Source: Anaerolineae bacterium (GTDB lineage Bacteria > Chloroflexota > Anaerolineae > Aggregatilineales > UBA3940). From it: 34,403 bases of DNA. The DNA is taken from NCBI GenBank assembly GCA_016928235.1, contig JAFGLD010000284.1, positions 1 to 34,403 on the forward strand, read 5' to 3'. The notes under the pieces were generated by a model. That model saw only the letters and a list, made by a program, of their open reading frames with translations. It had not been told where the DNA came from and did no database searches. This document shows, one piece after another, positions 28,331 through 34,403 of this stretch (within the stretch, counting starts at the first letter, position 1; every line of letters begins with the position of its first letter). Made by a program: the position numbers and the translations under genes.

Positions 28331-29986
28331 TTATCGACGCGCCTCCATATCAGCCCGGTCGATGTACTGTTTGATCGCGCCATCCGACATGGACCAGATA
28401 CCGGTCGCAAACCGGTCGATGAAGGCCCGGTCATGTGTCGTGATCAGCATCGTGCCGGGAAAGCCGTCTAGTGCCTCCCCGATCCGCTCACGAGATATGA
28501 TGTCCAGGTGGTTGAACGGCTCATCGAGCATCAGGCAGTTGGCGCCACCCAAGACTAACCTGGCCAGCAGCAACCTCGATCGTTCGCCGTAGCTCAGCAC
28601 GCCGACCGGCGTGAAGACGTCATCCCCGGCAAACAGGAACAGGTGTAAGAAGTTCCTGGCCTCCGTTTCGCTGATCGCGGCGACACTCTGCGCCAGGCTC
28701 AGAGGGGTCAGAGCCGGATCGAGCGTCTCCTGCTCCTGGGGCATGTAACCGACATGGATATTTGCCCCGATTTTCACCTGACCCTCTGCCGGATTGAGCT
28801 GACCGGCAATAGCTTTGAGCAAAGTCGACTTGCCACAGCCGTTCGGCCCAACCAACACGATCCGCTCGCCGTGCTGCACAGTTAGCGTAGCCCCTCGGAA
28901 CAGCCATCGATGGTTGTCATAGCTGTGACCCGCGTTACGTAGAACGATCACCTCCTGCCCACCACGTGGCATCCGGCCAAAATCGAGCTTGAGATACCAA
29001 CCCGCCACGGGCTTCTCGACCCGATCCTCTGCTTCGATATAGCGATGCAGGCGCTCAGACTGGGCCATTGCCTTCTGCATGACCATCTTCGACTTGCGTC
29101 GCTGGAAATCGTTTTTAGACATACTCTGGTAGCGATCAGCGCGATCCGACACACGCCGGATTGATTCCTCTAACTGCTGGATTTTATCTTGCTGGTCATG
29201 CCACTGCGCCCACTGTTTTTGGATCGCTGTCTCACAAGCCGCCAGATAGTCACTGTAGCCGCCTGAATAGGCAGTGGCTGTGTGCGTTTTCTCGTCGATG
29301 GCCACAATGCCTGACGCGCAGCGATCGAGCAGGGCGCGGTCATGGCTGACCATCAGCACGGCGCCTCGATGACTCGACAGGAATTCTTCCAGCCACTCAA
29401 TCGCCTCGATGTCCAGGTGGTTGGTCGGCTCATCCAGGAGCAGGATGTCCGGCTCGGCCACGAGCAGGCGAGCCAGCCCCAGGCGAGTCTTCTGCCCGCC
29501 GCTCAGATGCCCCACCGGCAGATCGGCGTCGAGATCGCTCAGACCCAGATGAGCCAAAATCTGTTCACAGTGATGATCGAGCGCATAGCCACCCAGCGCC
29601 TCGAAGCGTTCCAATGCCACATCGTATCGGCTCAGGATCGCCGGCAGTGCCTCACGGCTGGCATCGCCCATGGCAATCTCCAGGCGCTCGATCTCCTGTC
29701 GAGCGTCCTGATACCCCTCAATGCCAGAGCGCGCCGCCTCAGCGATTGTGTGATCGGGCGAAAGCTCCAACCCCTGGGGCAGATACCCTATCACCAGTCC
29801 ACTTTCCCGAATGACAGCACCGGAATCAGCCTGCTCCAGACCGGCGATGATACGCAGCAGGGTGGTCTTGCCACATCCGTTCGGGCCAATCAGGGCCAGT
29901 CGTTCGCCCCGATTGAGCACAAAGTTAACATCCTCAAGAACTGTCTGGATGCCATATGATTTGGATAGATGATTGATTTGTAACAT
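28331..29986 (-). CDS. ABC-F family ATPase (ribosome-associated)
   Basis: A 551-residue soluble protein with two ABC ATPase domains. First domain: Walker A GPNGCGKTT at 34-42, signature LSGGQ at 161-165, Walker B ILLLDEPTNHLD at 181-192. A linker (about 250-330) with charged helices follows, holding the coiled-coil arm typical of ABC-F. Second domain: Walker A GPNGCGKST at 380-388, signature LSYGE at 464-468, Walker B CLMLDEPFNHLD at 484-495. No membrane domain is present. ABC-F proteins act at the ribosomal E site, as translation factors (EttA-like) or ribosome-protecting resistance proteins (Vga/Msr/Lsa-like). The subgroup is not clear, and no resistance should be inferred. The ATG at 29986 is chosen as AAGGAAG precedes it and domain one starts right there. 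Its leader holds three CTCATCAC-type units (30004-30036). Confidence 0.92.
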   Translation of the reverse strand: MLQINHLSKSYGIQTVLEDVNFVLNRGERLALIGPNGCGKTTLLRIIAGLEQADSGAVIRESGLVIGYLPQGLELSPDHTIAEAARSGIEGYQDARQEIERLEIAMGDASREALPAILSRYDVALERFEALGGYALDHHCEQILAHLGLSDLDADLPVGHLSGGQKTRLGLARLLVAEPDILLLDEPTNHLDIEAIEWLEEFLSSHRGAVLMVSHDRALLDRCASGIVAIDEKTHTATAYSGGYSDYLAACETAIQKQWAQWHDQQDKIQQLEESIRRVSDRADRYQSMSKNDFQRRKSKMVMQKAMAQSERLHRYIEAEDRVEKPVAGWYLKLDFGRMPRGGQEVIVLRNAGHSYDNHRWLFRGATLTVQHGERIVLVGPNGCGKSTLLKAIAGQLNPAEGQVKIGANIHVGYMPQEQETLDPALTPLSLAQSVAAISETEARNFLHLFLFAGDDVFTPVGVLSYGERSRLLLARLVLGGANCLMLDEPFNHLDIISRERIGEALDGFPGTMLITTHDRAFIDRFATGIWSMSDGAIKQYIDRADMEARR

Positions 29987-29994
29987 TGACACTT

Positions 29995-30036
29995 CCTTGA
30001 AAATAGTGATGAGTGACGAGCGATGAGGGATGAGGG
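29995..30036 (-). repeat. CTCATCAC-type leader repeat before the ABC-F gene
   Basis: On the coding (minus) strand: CCCCTCATCCCTCATCGC, TCGTCACTCATCAC, then TATTTTCAAGG ending in the AGGAAG ribosome-binding site. The last part shares TCACTATTTTCAAGG with the orphan leader at 6814-6830. Confidence 0.7.
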
Positions 30037-30139
30037 GATCGCTGTTTTGCGGACCAGACTGATAGAGAATGGCCACTTGCTATTCGCCCTCCTTGGGGAT
30101 AAGCCTTTTGTACCCCCATTACCCAAACAACTTTTACTC

Positions 30140-30240
30140 GATGATCAAGTTTTTGCTCTGTCTGGTTTAGGTGATCAGTTTTCATCGAACAGCAACAACT
30201 GTGCTCTTGGGCATGGTCACAATTAAGCAGCAACATAGAT
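30140..30240 (+). repeat. Direct repeat, copy A (about 100 bp)
   Basis: Copy A (30140-30240) and copy B (30868-30983) share, in the same orientation, the words GCTCTGTCTGGTTTAGGTGA, ACTGTGCTCTTGGGCATGGT and CAGCAACATAGAT. Differences are few (for example AACAACTG versus AACGACTG), except that copy B has an insertion of about 16 bases made by duplication of TGATCAGTTTT. The two copies flank the 21-bp minisatellite. Confidence 0.85.
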
Positions 30241-30359
30241 AGTTTCAGGTTGTCATTCACCCTGCAATCCCCGAGATCTGCGATCTTTGGGCTATGGTTT
30301 TACACTGCTCACTGAAAACTGATTATCTTGATAATGTCACATTAGACAGATGTTGTGCT

Positions 30360-30381
30360 GGTGACGGATGTATCCGTCACC
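30360..30381. other. Perfect 22-bp palindrome
   Basis: GGTGACGGAT, GT, ATCCGTCACC: two perfect 10-base arms around two bases, in the gene-free region. It could be a regulator-binding site or a remnant of a REP-type element; nothing nearby identifies which. Confidence 0.5.
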
Positions 30382-30506
30382 CATAATTGTCGGATTTTAA
30401 TCCGGCGACACGCTCAAGATACAAGGATTCATCGAAGCAGTAAGGCTTGCAGATCAAAATCTGCCCACTACCGGTTACGGATGACTATCGACGGATCGAG
30501 ATCACG

Positions 30507-30716
30507 AAGCATCAGACCGAGCCGGTGAAGCATCAGACCGAGATCATGAAGCATCAGATCGAGATCGTGAAGCATCAGACCGAGATCGTGAAGCATCAGA
30601 TCGAGATCGTGAAGCATCAGATCGAGATCATGAAGCATCAGATCGAGATCATGAAGCATCAGATCGAGATCGTGAAGCATCAGATCGAGATCGTGAAGCA
30701 TCAGACCGAGATCATG
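30507..30716 (+). repeat. 21-bp minisatellite, ten units, reads as heptads
   Basis: Ten contiguous 21-base units with consensus AAGCATCAGAYCGAGATCRT plus G. Variation falls almost only at two positions: C or T (ACC/ATC) and G or A (GTG/ATG). The first unit differs at three further bases (CCG for ATC-like). The period is an exact multiple of three, and the array reads KHQ(T/I)EI(V/M) in one plus-strand frame and LMLHDLD in a minus-strand frame, both open. The plus frame is open from 30447 to 30872 (141 codons), beginning at a TTG without ribosome-binding site, so a real gene is doubtful. Degenerate units extend to about 30750. Confidence 0.9.
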
Positions 30717-30867
30717 AAACCCCGGACCAAGCCGGTGAAGCTCCAACTCGACTTCGTAACACCCCGGCTCCGTTATGAGACATCCAGGGTCTTGCCAGAT
30801 TTCCGGTTTTTCCCCACCAGCACTATTCTATTAACCAGCATAAACCACTGGCTTTTAGCGATAACGC

Positions 30868-30983
30868 GATGATCATGTTTTGCTCTGTCTGGTTTAGGTG
30901 ATCAGTTTTCAGTGATCAGTTTTTTTGTCGTACAGCAACGACTGTGCTCTTGGGCATGGTCACAGTTAGGCAGCAACATAGAT
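30868..30983 (+). repeat. Direct repeat, copy B (about 115 bp)
   Basis: Second copy of the segment at 30140-30240, in the same orientation, with an internal duplication of TGATCAGTTTT followed by extra T residues. See copy A for shared words. Confidence 0.85.
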
Positions 30984-31005
30984 GGGTCGTGAAACATGAA
31001 ATTTG

Positions 31006-31047
31006 GTCAAAGTAGTTACTCTGGTTGAATAGTTACCATTGCAAAAG
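31006..31047 (-). repeat. 42-bp inverted repeat, left copy
   Basis: On the minus strand the segment reads CTTTTGCAATGGTAACTATT, then CAACCAGAGTAACTAC and TTTGAC. The plus strand at 32452-32493 reads CCTTTTAGATGGGAACTATT, then CAGCCGGAGTAACTATTCGG and AC. The two copies thus lie in opposite orientation on either side of the DUF1028 gene. Each contains the internal direct repeat AACTATTC-N9-AACTAYTY. Confidence 0.7.
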
Positions 31048-31050
31048 CGA

Positions 31051-31090
31051 AAAGACCTGCCCGTTGCACATCATATAGATGTGTCAGGCA
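31051..31090. other. Stem-loop in the gene-free region
   Basis: CTGCC ... GCACATC, short loop ATATA, GATGTGT ... GGCAG: outer and inner arms pair with a small internal loop. Its role is unknown; it is close to the left 42-bp repeat copy. Confidence 0.35.
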
Positions 31091-31295
31091 GATCTCACAA
31101 TACCCGCGCGACCATCTTGCCGCGCAGCCAAAATCATACCAAGGGAATCAAAACTATCTGTAAGGGGAACTCAGCATAAGCAGAAGATCAGTCGTAGGGT
31201 TATGGATGGATGTTGTCTGTCATCACACAAAGACCTGTTTAATAGCTGATTTGCCTGGAGTCTAGCGCGAGTCGCAAAGAAGGGCAAAATGACGG

Positions 31296-31346
31296 ATGGG
31301 TGATGGGTGACGGCACCTAGCCTGGCAATCTGAACCCATCACCCAT
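31296..31346. repeat. Inverted pair of leader-repeat words forming a 13-bp stem
   Basis: ATGGGTGATGGGT (31296-31308) is followed after 25 bases by its exact inverse ACCCATCACCCAT (31334-31346). Both arms are variants of the CTCATCAC leader repeat; the right arm is in the sense orientation for the DUF1028 gene. Confidence 0.65.
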
Positions 31347-31368
31347 TACTCGTCGTTCAAAACGAAAC

Positions 31369-31397
31369 TTGCCAAATCGGCAGAATAGTGAGATAAC
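31369..31397 (+). promoter_or_regulatory. Possible promoter of the DUF1028 gene
   Basis: TTGCCA (31369-31374), a 17-base spacer, and GATAAC (31392-31397) give five and four matches of six. Transcription would begin near 31404, about 40 bases before the ATG at 31444. Confidence 0.4.
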
Positions 31398-31443
31398 CAT
31401 CTATTATGGAATCATATCCCCTAATGATAAAAGGATAATCTCG

Positions 31444-32364
31444 ATGGAGCGCCTTGCACACACCTACAGCATCATAGCCCGCGATCCCAAAACAGGTCAA
31501 TTGGGTATCGGTGTACAAAGCCATGCCTTTGCCTGTGGAGCCATTGTTCCCTGGGCCGAAGCCGGAATAGGAGCCATTGCAACACAAGCTACCGCCGACA
31601 CAAACTATGGTCGATTAGGGTTGGCTTTGATGCGCGCAGCGAAAACGTCCCAGCAAACCCTGGCCGCACTCCTCGCCGCCGATCCTCGCAGCAACGTCAG
31701 GCAGGTAGCCATGATCGACAATGCCGGGCAGGTGGCCGTCCATACCGGCAAGCGATGCATCGCCAGCGCCGGGCATCTCGTCGGGGCCAGCTTCAGTGTA
31801 CAAGGAAATTTACTCAAAGGCCCTGAAGTATGGGAGAAGATGGCCAAAGCCTTCGTCAATTCGGAGGGCGATTTTAGCGAGCGGCTGCTTCAAGCATTGG
31901 AGGCTGGTCAAGACGCAGGCGGTGACATGCGGGGAATGCAATCGGCCGCGCTGATGGTTGTGCCAGGGCCAAACGACCCGCTTAAGCGTGAGATGGTGAC
32001 CAATCTCCGGGTAGATGATCATGATCAGCCCTTGCTTGAGTTGCGCAGGCTGCTCACCATTCAACGTGGGCAGGAGTGGTATATCCAGGCCATTCATGCG
32101 GTCGAGACCGGTAATATGGCTTCCGCCCACGAGTATCAGGAGAACCTGCGCGGGTTGGTAGTTGGCACCCGCGAGCCGCTCTTCTGGTACGCCGTCACCC
32201 TGGCCGAGCACGGACACCTGGACGAAGCACTGCCGTTATTTGCCCTGGTATTCAAAATAGAACCAATCTGGTACGACATGCTCGATCGGCTGGTGGTATC
32301 AGGAAACTTCCCCGATGACCCTGCCTCCATTACCAAGGTCAAGTCCCTCGCAAAAAAGAAATAA
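31444..32364 (+). CDS. DUF1028 family protein (Ntn-hydrolase-like)
   Basis: A 306-residue cytoplasmic protein. The ATG at 31444 has AAGGA eight bases upstream; the frame is open upstream to 31369, but the family match begins at this start. Family landmarks: AHTYSIIARDPKTGQLGIGV near 5-24, VPWAEAGIGAIATQATADT at 35-53, VQGNLL, ALEAGQDAGGDMRGMQSAALM, and LRVDDHDQPLLELRRL. DUF1028 proteins resemble N-terminal-nucleophile hydrolases in fold, and some are linked to peptidoglycan or amide metabolism, but no firm activity is known. The last 90 residues form a helical TPR-like tail (AIHAVETGNMASAHEYQENL, LFWYAVTLAEHGHLDEALPL) found on only part of the family. A clear terminator follows at 32372-32405. 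Confidence 0.9.
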   Translation: MERLAHTYSIIARDPKTGQLGIGVQSHAFACGAIVPWAEAGIGAIATQATADTNYGRLGLALMRAAKTSQQTLAALLAADPRSNVRQVAMIDNAGQVAVHTGKRCIASAGHLVGASFSVQGNLLKGPEVWEKMAKAFVNSEGDFSERLLQALEAGQDAGGDMRGMQSAALMVVPGPNDPLKREMVTNLRVDDHDQPLLELRRLLTIQRGQEWYIQAIHAVETGNMASAHEYQENLRGLVVGTREPLFWYAVTLAEHGHLDEALPLFALVFKIEPIWYDMLDRLVVSGNFPDDPASITKVKSLAKKK

Positions 32365-32371
32365 CCAAACG

Positions 32372-32409
32372 AGAAGAGACCGGGAATGACTAACCGGTCT
32401 CTTCTTTTG
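32372..32409 (+). terminator. Intrinsic terminator of the DUF1028 gene
   Basis: AGAAGAGACCGG (32372-32383) pairs with CCGGTCTCTTCT (32394-32405) over 12 base pairs around a ten-base loop, and TTTG follows the stem directly, the last stem base and tail making TTTT. Confidence 0.8.
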
Positions 32410-32451
32410 TGTCGTGGTATAGTTCTCTATGGAATCTCCGCCCGTGAAATT

Positions 32452-32493
32452 CCTTTTAGATGGGAACTATTCAGCCGGAGTAACTATTCGGAC
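32452..32493 (+). repeat. 42-bp inverted repeat, right copy
   Basis: Plus-strand copy of the repeat at 31006-31047 (there on the minus strand). It holds the direct repeat AACTATTC-N9-AACTATTC. It lies between the DUF1028 gene and the ion-channel gene. Confidence 0.7.
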
Positions 32494-32699
32494 GGTCTCG
32501 GCATAAAATAGAGGGACGGACGACGTGCAGTCGTTTGGACAACGGTCTTTCGTTCACAGCTAACAGCCAGTGTTTCGCGGCATAAGTAAGCCGTCAGTTG
32601 GCCACCTGCGAAACACTTAAACAGTTGGGTATGAAGGGCTTCTTTACCACCGGGCTATTTCCGCCGTGCAGTACTAGATAGTTACCCGAGAAACAAATC
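32494..32699. other. Leader region of the ion-channel gene
   Basis: About 200 bases with an inverted pair GTGTTTCGC / GCGAAACAC (32573-32581 and 32608-32616) and a 22-base segment at 32656-32677 that repeats 20601-20622 with three C-to-T differences. I see no confident promoter. The ATG at 32700 has only a weak purine stretch (GAGAAAC) upstream. Confidence 0.45.
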
Positions 32700-34319
32700 A
32701 TGAATTCTACCAACCACCAACAAGTCAAAAAAACCGGCAATCACCGGCTTGAGGTTGCCGAAATCGCGCGGCACGCCCGCCAGTGGCGTTTAATGGACTG
32801 CTCTGATGAAGTGCTGAAGCAAATGCGCCAGAATCTGCTGAGTGAGATGGCCGAAGTAGAAGAACGGCTCCACATAGTCAACGACCATTTTCAGCTATAC
32901 ATCGAAAAAGGGCGACCGCTAGAAACCGGCCAGTCACAGGCAACCATTGAGCGATTGTCGTTTGAGTGGGAAAATCTCAACCGACGGCTGCGGGAGGTGC
33001 ATGAAGTACTTTTAGAACGTGGTTTGCGCGCCCGGTTAACACGGGTACTGGGCAGCCGGGCGCGTGTCGATGCACTTGACACACTTGTGCTGGTTGCCAT
33101 CCTGATCGTCGTCGGATTTACCTTTGCGGAATTGCTGTTCAATCTGTCAGAGCAAGTCATCGCTACCCTTTACGCCATCGACACAGTGGTATGTGTATTC
33201 CTGATCGCCGACTTCGCACTGCGTATCAGCCTGGCTCAGGATAAAGGCTGGTACTGGCGTCGCTACTGGATCGATCTGGTGGCATCGATCCCGTTTTACT
33301 CTTTCTTGCGCGTAGGACGACTGGTATGGCTGTCGCGGTTTATGCGCTTCTCGCGATCCACACACTTTATCCCAGTTCTGCGCCTGCTGCGCCTCAGCCG
33401 GGCATTCCGCGTACTGCTGTTCGCTTTCCGAGGTTTGGATATGCTGACACGCACCTTTCAGATCAACCTCCTCAAGCGAACCATCTTGATTGCCGGTGTG
33501 CTACTGCTCTTCGGCGCGTTGGCTATAGGCGCACTGGAGGGGCCAACCGAGCTCTCTTTGCAAGAGTTTCCGGAAAGTCTGTGGTGGACATTCACCACCA
33601 TCGTGACAGGGGGGTTTGCCGACCTGCATAACCCCATCACAATACCAGGCCGGTTGGTGACAGTCGGATTAGTATTGCTAGGCCTGACAGTAACCGGGAT
33701 TTTCACTGCCTCGCTCACTTCAGTACTGGTTGAAGATGACTCAGAACGCATCGAACAAAAACAGCGCGATATGGAGAATCAGCTTACTGAGATCAACAAC
33801 ACTCTCACCCTGATGTCCGCAAAAACAAATGAGGGGCTGATTGCACTTGAAGCAGTGGCGGAGGAGTTAGTCCACCAACCGTCACGAGATGCTATCTCCC
33901 GGGTGTTAGCTCATGCAATGGTTGAGAATTTCGCCGCATTGCAGGCGTCGGTGCACCTGTTGGATGACAAACAAGAAACATTGATTCGCCTGGCCCAGAT
34001 GGGAGTGGAGGAGATAGCTCCGCCGGATCACCTGGCAGTCGGCAGCGGGCTGATTGGCAATCTGGCAGAAGAGCTGTTGGCCGAAACAGATCTAATCGCA
34101 CTGAACCTGGAACCGCGCAACGATCTATGTGTCGAGGTGCAGGGCATCGCAATGGCCTGCCCGTTGGTAGCCGGCGGTCGGCTATTGGGTATCTTGCACA
34201 CCATCATGCCGGAGGATATCGCCCGCTTTTACCTGTACAATCGCGTCCCAATGACGCTGGCACATCAAGCCGCAACAGCCATTCTGGCTGCCGATCTACG
34301 CCAGCGCATAAACGGGTAA
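32700..34319 (+). CDS. Voltage-sensor-type ion channel with coiled-coil N-terminus and GAF-like C-terminus
   Basis: A 539-residue membrane protein. Residues 35-120 form charged helices, probably a coiled coil. Six membrane segments follow: S1 near 126-148, S2 near 155-178, S3 near 190-203, and an S4 with regularly spaced arginines, RVGRLVWLSRFMRFSRS (204-220), then RLLRLSRAFR. S5 is at about 258-279. The pore loop WWTFTTIVTGGFADLHNP (295-312) is where potassium channels have TVGYGD; here it is TGGFAD at 303-308, so the filter is altered while the flanking aspartate is kept. S6 is at about 318-345. A coiled linker (NQLTEINNTLTLM) leads to a domain at about 375-535 resembling GAF in its pattern (SVHLLDDKQETLIRLAQMG, GSGLIGNLAE, MACPLVAGGRLLGILH). 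Cytoplasmic GAF domains often bind small ligands, so gating by a ligand is a fair inference. It looks monocistronic. Confidence 0.88.
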   Translation: MNSTNHQQVKKTGNHRLEVAEIARHARQWRLMDCSDEVLKQMRQNLLSEMAEVEERLHIVNDHFQLYIEKGRPLETGQSQATIERLSFEWENLNRRLREVHEVLLERGLRARLTRVLGSRARVDALDTLVLVAILIVVGFTFAELLFNLSEQVIATLYAIDTVVCVFLIADFALRISLAQDKGWYWRRYWIDLVASIPFYSFLRVGRLVWLSRFMRFSRSTHFIPVLRLLRLSRAFRVLLFAFRGLDMLTRTFQINLLKRTILIAGVLLLFGALAIGALEGPTELSLQEFPESLWWTFTTIVTGGFADLHNPITIPGRLVTVGLVLLGLTVTGIFTASLTSVLVEDDSERIEQKQRDMENQLTEINNTLTLMSAKTNEGLIALEAVAEELVHQPSRDAISRVLAHAMVENFAALQASVHLLDDKQETLIRLAQMGVEEIAPPDHLAVGSGLIGNLAEELLAETDLIALNLEPRNDLCVEVQGIAMACPLVAGGRLLGILHTIMPEDIARFYLYNRVPMTLAHQAATAILAADLRQRING

Positions 34320-34368
34320 GGGATGTGAAAATAATTAAACCTTCCGACAGGTAGCTGGAGCAATATCG

Positions 34369-34403
34369 ATGAACCACTTACCCAGACCTGGGCTGTTTCA
34401 ACC
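34369..34403 (+). CDS. Possible start of a gene cut by the window edge
   Basis: An ATG at 34369 has GGAG eight bases upstream (34357-34360) and reads MNHLPRPGLFQ to the window edge. It is too short to identify. It lies 50 bases after the ion-channel gene on the same strand. Confidence 0.35.
   Translation, partial: MNHLPRPGLFQ

Noticed and set aside
30507..30716. CRISPR array
   Set aside because: The units are directly contiguous 21-base repeats with no spacers, and no cas gene is present.
30468..30746. Minus-strand protein made of LMLHDLD heptads
   Set aside because: It is open only because the 21-bp unit lacks stops in this frame; there is no ribosome-binding site or non-repeat domain.
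1..34403. tRNA, rRNA, transposase, integrase or prophage genes
   Set aside because: None was recognised on reading either strand; short structured RNAs without familiar motifs cannot be excluded by eye.

Overview
The window looks like a piece of a Chloroflexota (Anaerolineae/Caldilineae-like) chromosome. This is an inference from gene content, not from a marker gene. It rests on the 50-residue zinc-ribbon protein of the DUF5679 type, several lipoproteins with Thr/Pro-rich linkers after the lipid-anchor cysteine, tandem Tat-exported YkuD transpeptidases, a Ser/Thr-kinase-like protein fused to a formylglycine-enzyme-like domain, a CcdA/DUF2085 pair, and a short-type prolyl-tRNA synthetase. I see no rRNA, tRNA, CRISPR array, transposase, integrase or phage gene.

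Layout. 1-1756 (minus): the 5' part of an N-formylglutamate amidohydrolase-like gene and a serine hydrolase of the beta-lactamase/esterase group. 2099-9114 (plus): an LVIVD-repeat lipoprotein, a large DHH-CBS-CBS tRNA nucleotidyltransferase, a lipoprotein with an HExxH metallopeptidase motif, and a thioredoxin-like protein. 9166-12385 (minus): a small gene remnant, a parallel beta-helix lipoprotein and two small overlapping membrane-protein genes. 12759-14089 (plus): a broken FHA-domain gene and a secreted protein made of three related units. 14561-18022 (plus): three consecutive L,D-transpeptidases. 18157-20157 (plus): CcdA, a DUF2085 membrane protein and the DUF5679 protein, the last with a recognisable promoter and a strong terminator. 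20827-23298: kinase-like/SUMF1 fusion. 23490-24941 (minus): proS. 25446-28269 (plus): B12-binding mutase subunit, MeaB GTPase, PRPP synthetase and a GlsB/YeaQ membrane protein. 28331-29986 (minus): ABC-F ATPase. 29987-31443: a repeat-rich region without a convincing gene. 31444-34319 (plus): a DUF1028 protein and a voltage-sensor-type ion channel with a GAF-like tail. A new gene may begin at 34369.

How the genes work together. The central block (13214-19886) is mostly envelope biology: exported peptidoglycan cross-linking enzymes beside a membrane thiol/disulfide electron carrier. The mcmA2-meaB pair is the usual coupling of a methylmalonyl-CoA-type mutase B12 subunit with its GTPase chaperone; prs follows closely and is probably co-transcribed from a good promoter at 25272-25300. 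Most other genes look like single units.

The most unusual feature is the non-coding DNA. A degenerate CTCATCAC-type repeat sits in the leaders of at least seven genes, mostly in the sense orientation. In two places it runs into the same ATTTTCAAGG sequence at the ribosome-binding site. There are also 8-bp, 11-bp and 14-bp tandem arrays in leaders, a ten-unit 21-bp minisatellite that reads as perfect heptads, a duplicated segment of about 100 bp around it, and inverted copies of a 42-bp repeat on either side of the DUF1028 gene. Among proteins, the kinase-like protein lacks three canonical catalytic residues, the channel has a non-canonical selectivity filter, and the three-unit secreted protein belongs to no family I recognise.
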